Positions 62,793-64,000 of a stretch of 64,000 bases of DNA are shown in pieces. The DNA lies in assembly GCF_024498135.1 (NCBI RefSeq), contig NZ_JANHOH010000002.1, positions 496,001 through 560,000 on the forward strand, written 5' to 3'. The stretch comes from Mucilaginibacter aquariorum (GTDB taxonomy: Bacteria > Bacteroidota > Bacteroidia > Sphingobacteriales > Sphingobacteriaceae). The position numbers were made by a program, and so were the translations under genes. Positions within the stretch are counted from its first letter, which is position 1, and the number at the start of each line of letters is the position of its first letter. The notes beneath the pieces were generated by a model that saw only the letters and a program-made list of their open reading frames with translations, ran no database searches and had not been told where the DNA came from.

Positions 62793-62806
62793 TTTGCAGT
62801 GGGCGG

Positions 62807-62896
62807 TTTGCAGTTAGCAGCCCGCTTCTTAAAATATATAAACAAGAAAGCCGGTAAGTTACTTACCGGCTTTCTTTATGTTTTGCTAACTGCAAA
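62807..62896. repeat. Nested palindrome between Nudix regulator and sugar kinase
   Basis: Outer 13-bp inverted repeat (TTTGCAGTTAGCA at 62807-62819 and TGCTAACTGCAAA at 62884-62896) surrounds the inner terminator hairpin at 62844-62876. The outer arms lie among several partial GTTTGCAGT/AACTGCCAACT words. Confidence 0.7.
62844..62880. terminator. Bidirectional terminator after Nudix regulator
   Basis: Perfect 15-bp stem AAGAAAGCCGGTAAG / CTTACCGGCTTTCTT, 3-nt loop, T-rich run. Serves the two convergent genes. Confidence 0.92.
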
Positions 62897-62913
62897 CTAA
62901 CAACTGCCAACTG

Positions 62914-63774
62914 TTACAACTGGCTTGGCGCTAATTCTAAGTGGTATTTAACCAGGTTATCTATAGGCGAGCGGATAATGTTACCAACGGTCATGCCGTT
63001 TTCGGTACAAACCTCTTCCAGTACATTACGGAAGTTATAACCTACAGATCCGATACAGTTAAAAGTATATTTCTGATAGTCGGGGTAGTGTGTAACCAGG
63101 TTACGGAAAAAATCTTCAAAAGAAGTACGCACCAGGTTGCGCGAATATTCAATGTTTACAATGTTATCATAAACAAACTTGCTGAAGCTTGCGCAAAAGC
63201 GGTTAGCCCTTGGCTGTGTGTAAACAATTTCGTTTATATCATCAGGCGTAAGCTTAAAGGTTTCCCAAAAGTTTTTGCGTACAGCCTCTGGCATGTAGCC
63301 GCGTAAATAATCAACCAGTAACTTTTTACCAATATGGCAGCCGCTACCTTCATCGCCCAGTATGTAAGCACCCGAATCAATGTTGTTGATAACCTCGCGG
63401 CCATTGTATAAACATGTGTTGGTGCCGGTACCTAAAATGGCTGCAAAGCCTTCGTTGTTACCTAACAGGGCACGCGCTGCAGCAAGCAGATCGTGGCCAA
63501 TATAAATTCTCGATTTTGTAAAAACTGCCTGCATGGCATCCTCAACAATCTTTCGCATTTCAGGAGTTGAACAGCCTGCGCCGTAATAGTTAACTTCTGT
63601 AATTTTATCCTTTTCCAGGTCGGTAGGCAGGCTTTCCTTTAACGATTGAATGATGTAATCAGTGCTTGAAAAATAAGGATTATAGCCTTCAGTGTTAAAA
63701 TACACCTTTTTACCATCTTCGGTAACTAAACACCAGTTTGTTTTGGTGGAGCCACCGTCAGCAATTATGATCAT
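62914..63774 (-). CDS. BadF/BadG/BcrA/BcrD-type sugar kinase (N-acetylglucosamine kinase-like)
   Basis: A 286-residue ASKHA kinase with an intact phosphate-1 loop (IIIADGGSTKTNW, residues 2-14), Asp95 in YIGHDLLAAA, the phosphate-2 loop ILGTGTNTCLY, and GDEGSGCHIGKKLL near residue 142. This agrees with N-acetylglucosamine or glucosamine kinases; the exact sugar is not decided. It is the intact counterpart of the degenerate protein in the pfkA-gapA operon. It converges on the Nudix regulator gene over a strong terminator. A GGTGTAATT half-site of the Nudix palindrome lies at 63939-63947, 165 bp upstream of its start. Confidence 0.9.
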   Translation of the reverse strand: MIIIADGGSTKTNWCLVTEDGKKVYFNTEGYNPYFSSTDYIIQSLKESLPTDLEKDKITEVNYYGAGCSTPEMRKIVEDAMQAVFTKSRIYIGHDLLAAARALLGNNEGFAAILGTGTNTCLYNGREVINNIDSGAYILGDEGSGCHIGKKLLVDYLRGYMPEAVRKNFWETFKLTPDDINEIVYTQPRANRFCASFSKFVYDNIVNIEYSRNLVRTSFEDFFRNLVTHYPDYQKYTFNCIGSVGYNFRNVLEEVCTENGMTVGNIIRSPIDNLVKYHLELAPSQL

Positions 63775-64000
63775 AAAATAAGTTTTTAAAAAAAAATTGG
63801 GTTAAAAGTATGATTAACTTATTGTAAAAAAAACACTTCTTAGTTTTAAAAAGTAAAAAAGCAATATTAAACAAGTCAAAACCTTGTTTTTATATATAGA
63901 TTTCAACTTTTTTATGCTAAAATAAAATTTAGCCAAAAGGTGTAATTAATAAGTTTTTCAAAAAAATAATATCTGTCTGTTGTACATGTAAAGCACTATT
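63775..64000. other. A+T-rich upstream region at right edge
   Basis: 226 bases with no gene seen, very A+T-rich, likely the promoter region of the sugar kinase. It contains GGTGTAATT (63939-63947), a half of the Nudix-type palindrome. Confidence 0.6.

Overview
The window looks like chromosomal DNA from a member of the Bacteroidota, most likely a soil- or plant-associated Sphingobacteriaceae (Mucilaginibacter/Pedobacter-like). The genus is an inference from overall gene style, not shown by a marker. Evidence for the phylum: a SusC/SusD pair, a GLPGLI-family protein, degenerate Nudix-type regulators, TAnnTTTG-type -7 promoter boxes next to start codons, sparse Shine-Dalgarno sequences, and A+T-rich spacers around genes of moderate G+C. 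There is no rRNA, tRNA, CRISPR array, prophage or recognisable insertion sequence; small palindromic repeats are common.

Layout. 1-6075: a left-truncated CLC-type anion transporter (fluoride-type motifs), a universal stress protein, a YitT-like membrane protein, and a Nudix-related regulator divergent from a secreted GH3 beta-glucosidase. 6076-6880: a long non-coding, A+T-rich upstream region. 6881-19853: the most unusual block, with SusC, SusD, a 1191-residue FG-GAP/UnbV lipoprotein, a vanadium-haloperoxidase-type lipoprotein and a one-heme FG-GAP protein, facing a seven-heme cytochrome c across a shared terminator. 20000-31500: an FtsX/MacB-type permease behind a sigma-54-like promoter with two tandem palindromes, a subclass B1 metallo-beta-lactamase, beta-phosphoglucomutase, ferritin and a [2Fe-2S] protein, a nuclease lipoprotein, a penicillin acylase-family enzyme and small unknowns. 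31600-41000: an ECF sigma factor with a probable membrane anti-sigma partner, a SYLF protein, a high-G+C S51 peptidase, an orphan LuxE-like enzyme, a RES-Xre toxin-antitoxin pair and tyrS.

41100-45700: rpsA, pyrR, pyrB and a DUF3885-like gene. 47200-56600: an alpha-glucan set, GH65 phosphorylase, GH13, GH31 and branching enzyme with a lysine/alanine-rich tail. Beta-phosphoglucomutase, which would complete a maltose phosphorylase route, lies 23 kb away. 56680-58750: AraC regulator, SDR enzyme, then a cluster of palindromic repeats. 59100-63800: glycolytic operon pfkA - BadF/BadG-like protein - gapA, a second Nudix-related regulator, and an intact BadF/BadG-type sugar kinase.

Carbon metabolism is a common thread. 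Extracellular and periplasmic glycosidases feed glucose and glucose-1-phosphate into the pfkA-gapA operon. Two Nudix-type regulators with broken catalytic motifs sit beside these genes, each with a similar GTGT-N7-ACAC palindrome upstream. The best candidate for a poorly described system is the SusCD / FG-GAP / haloperoxidase / cytochrome block; the best regulatory observations are the sigma-54 promoter with paired operators and the shared Nudix-regulator palindromes.
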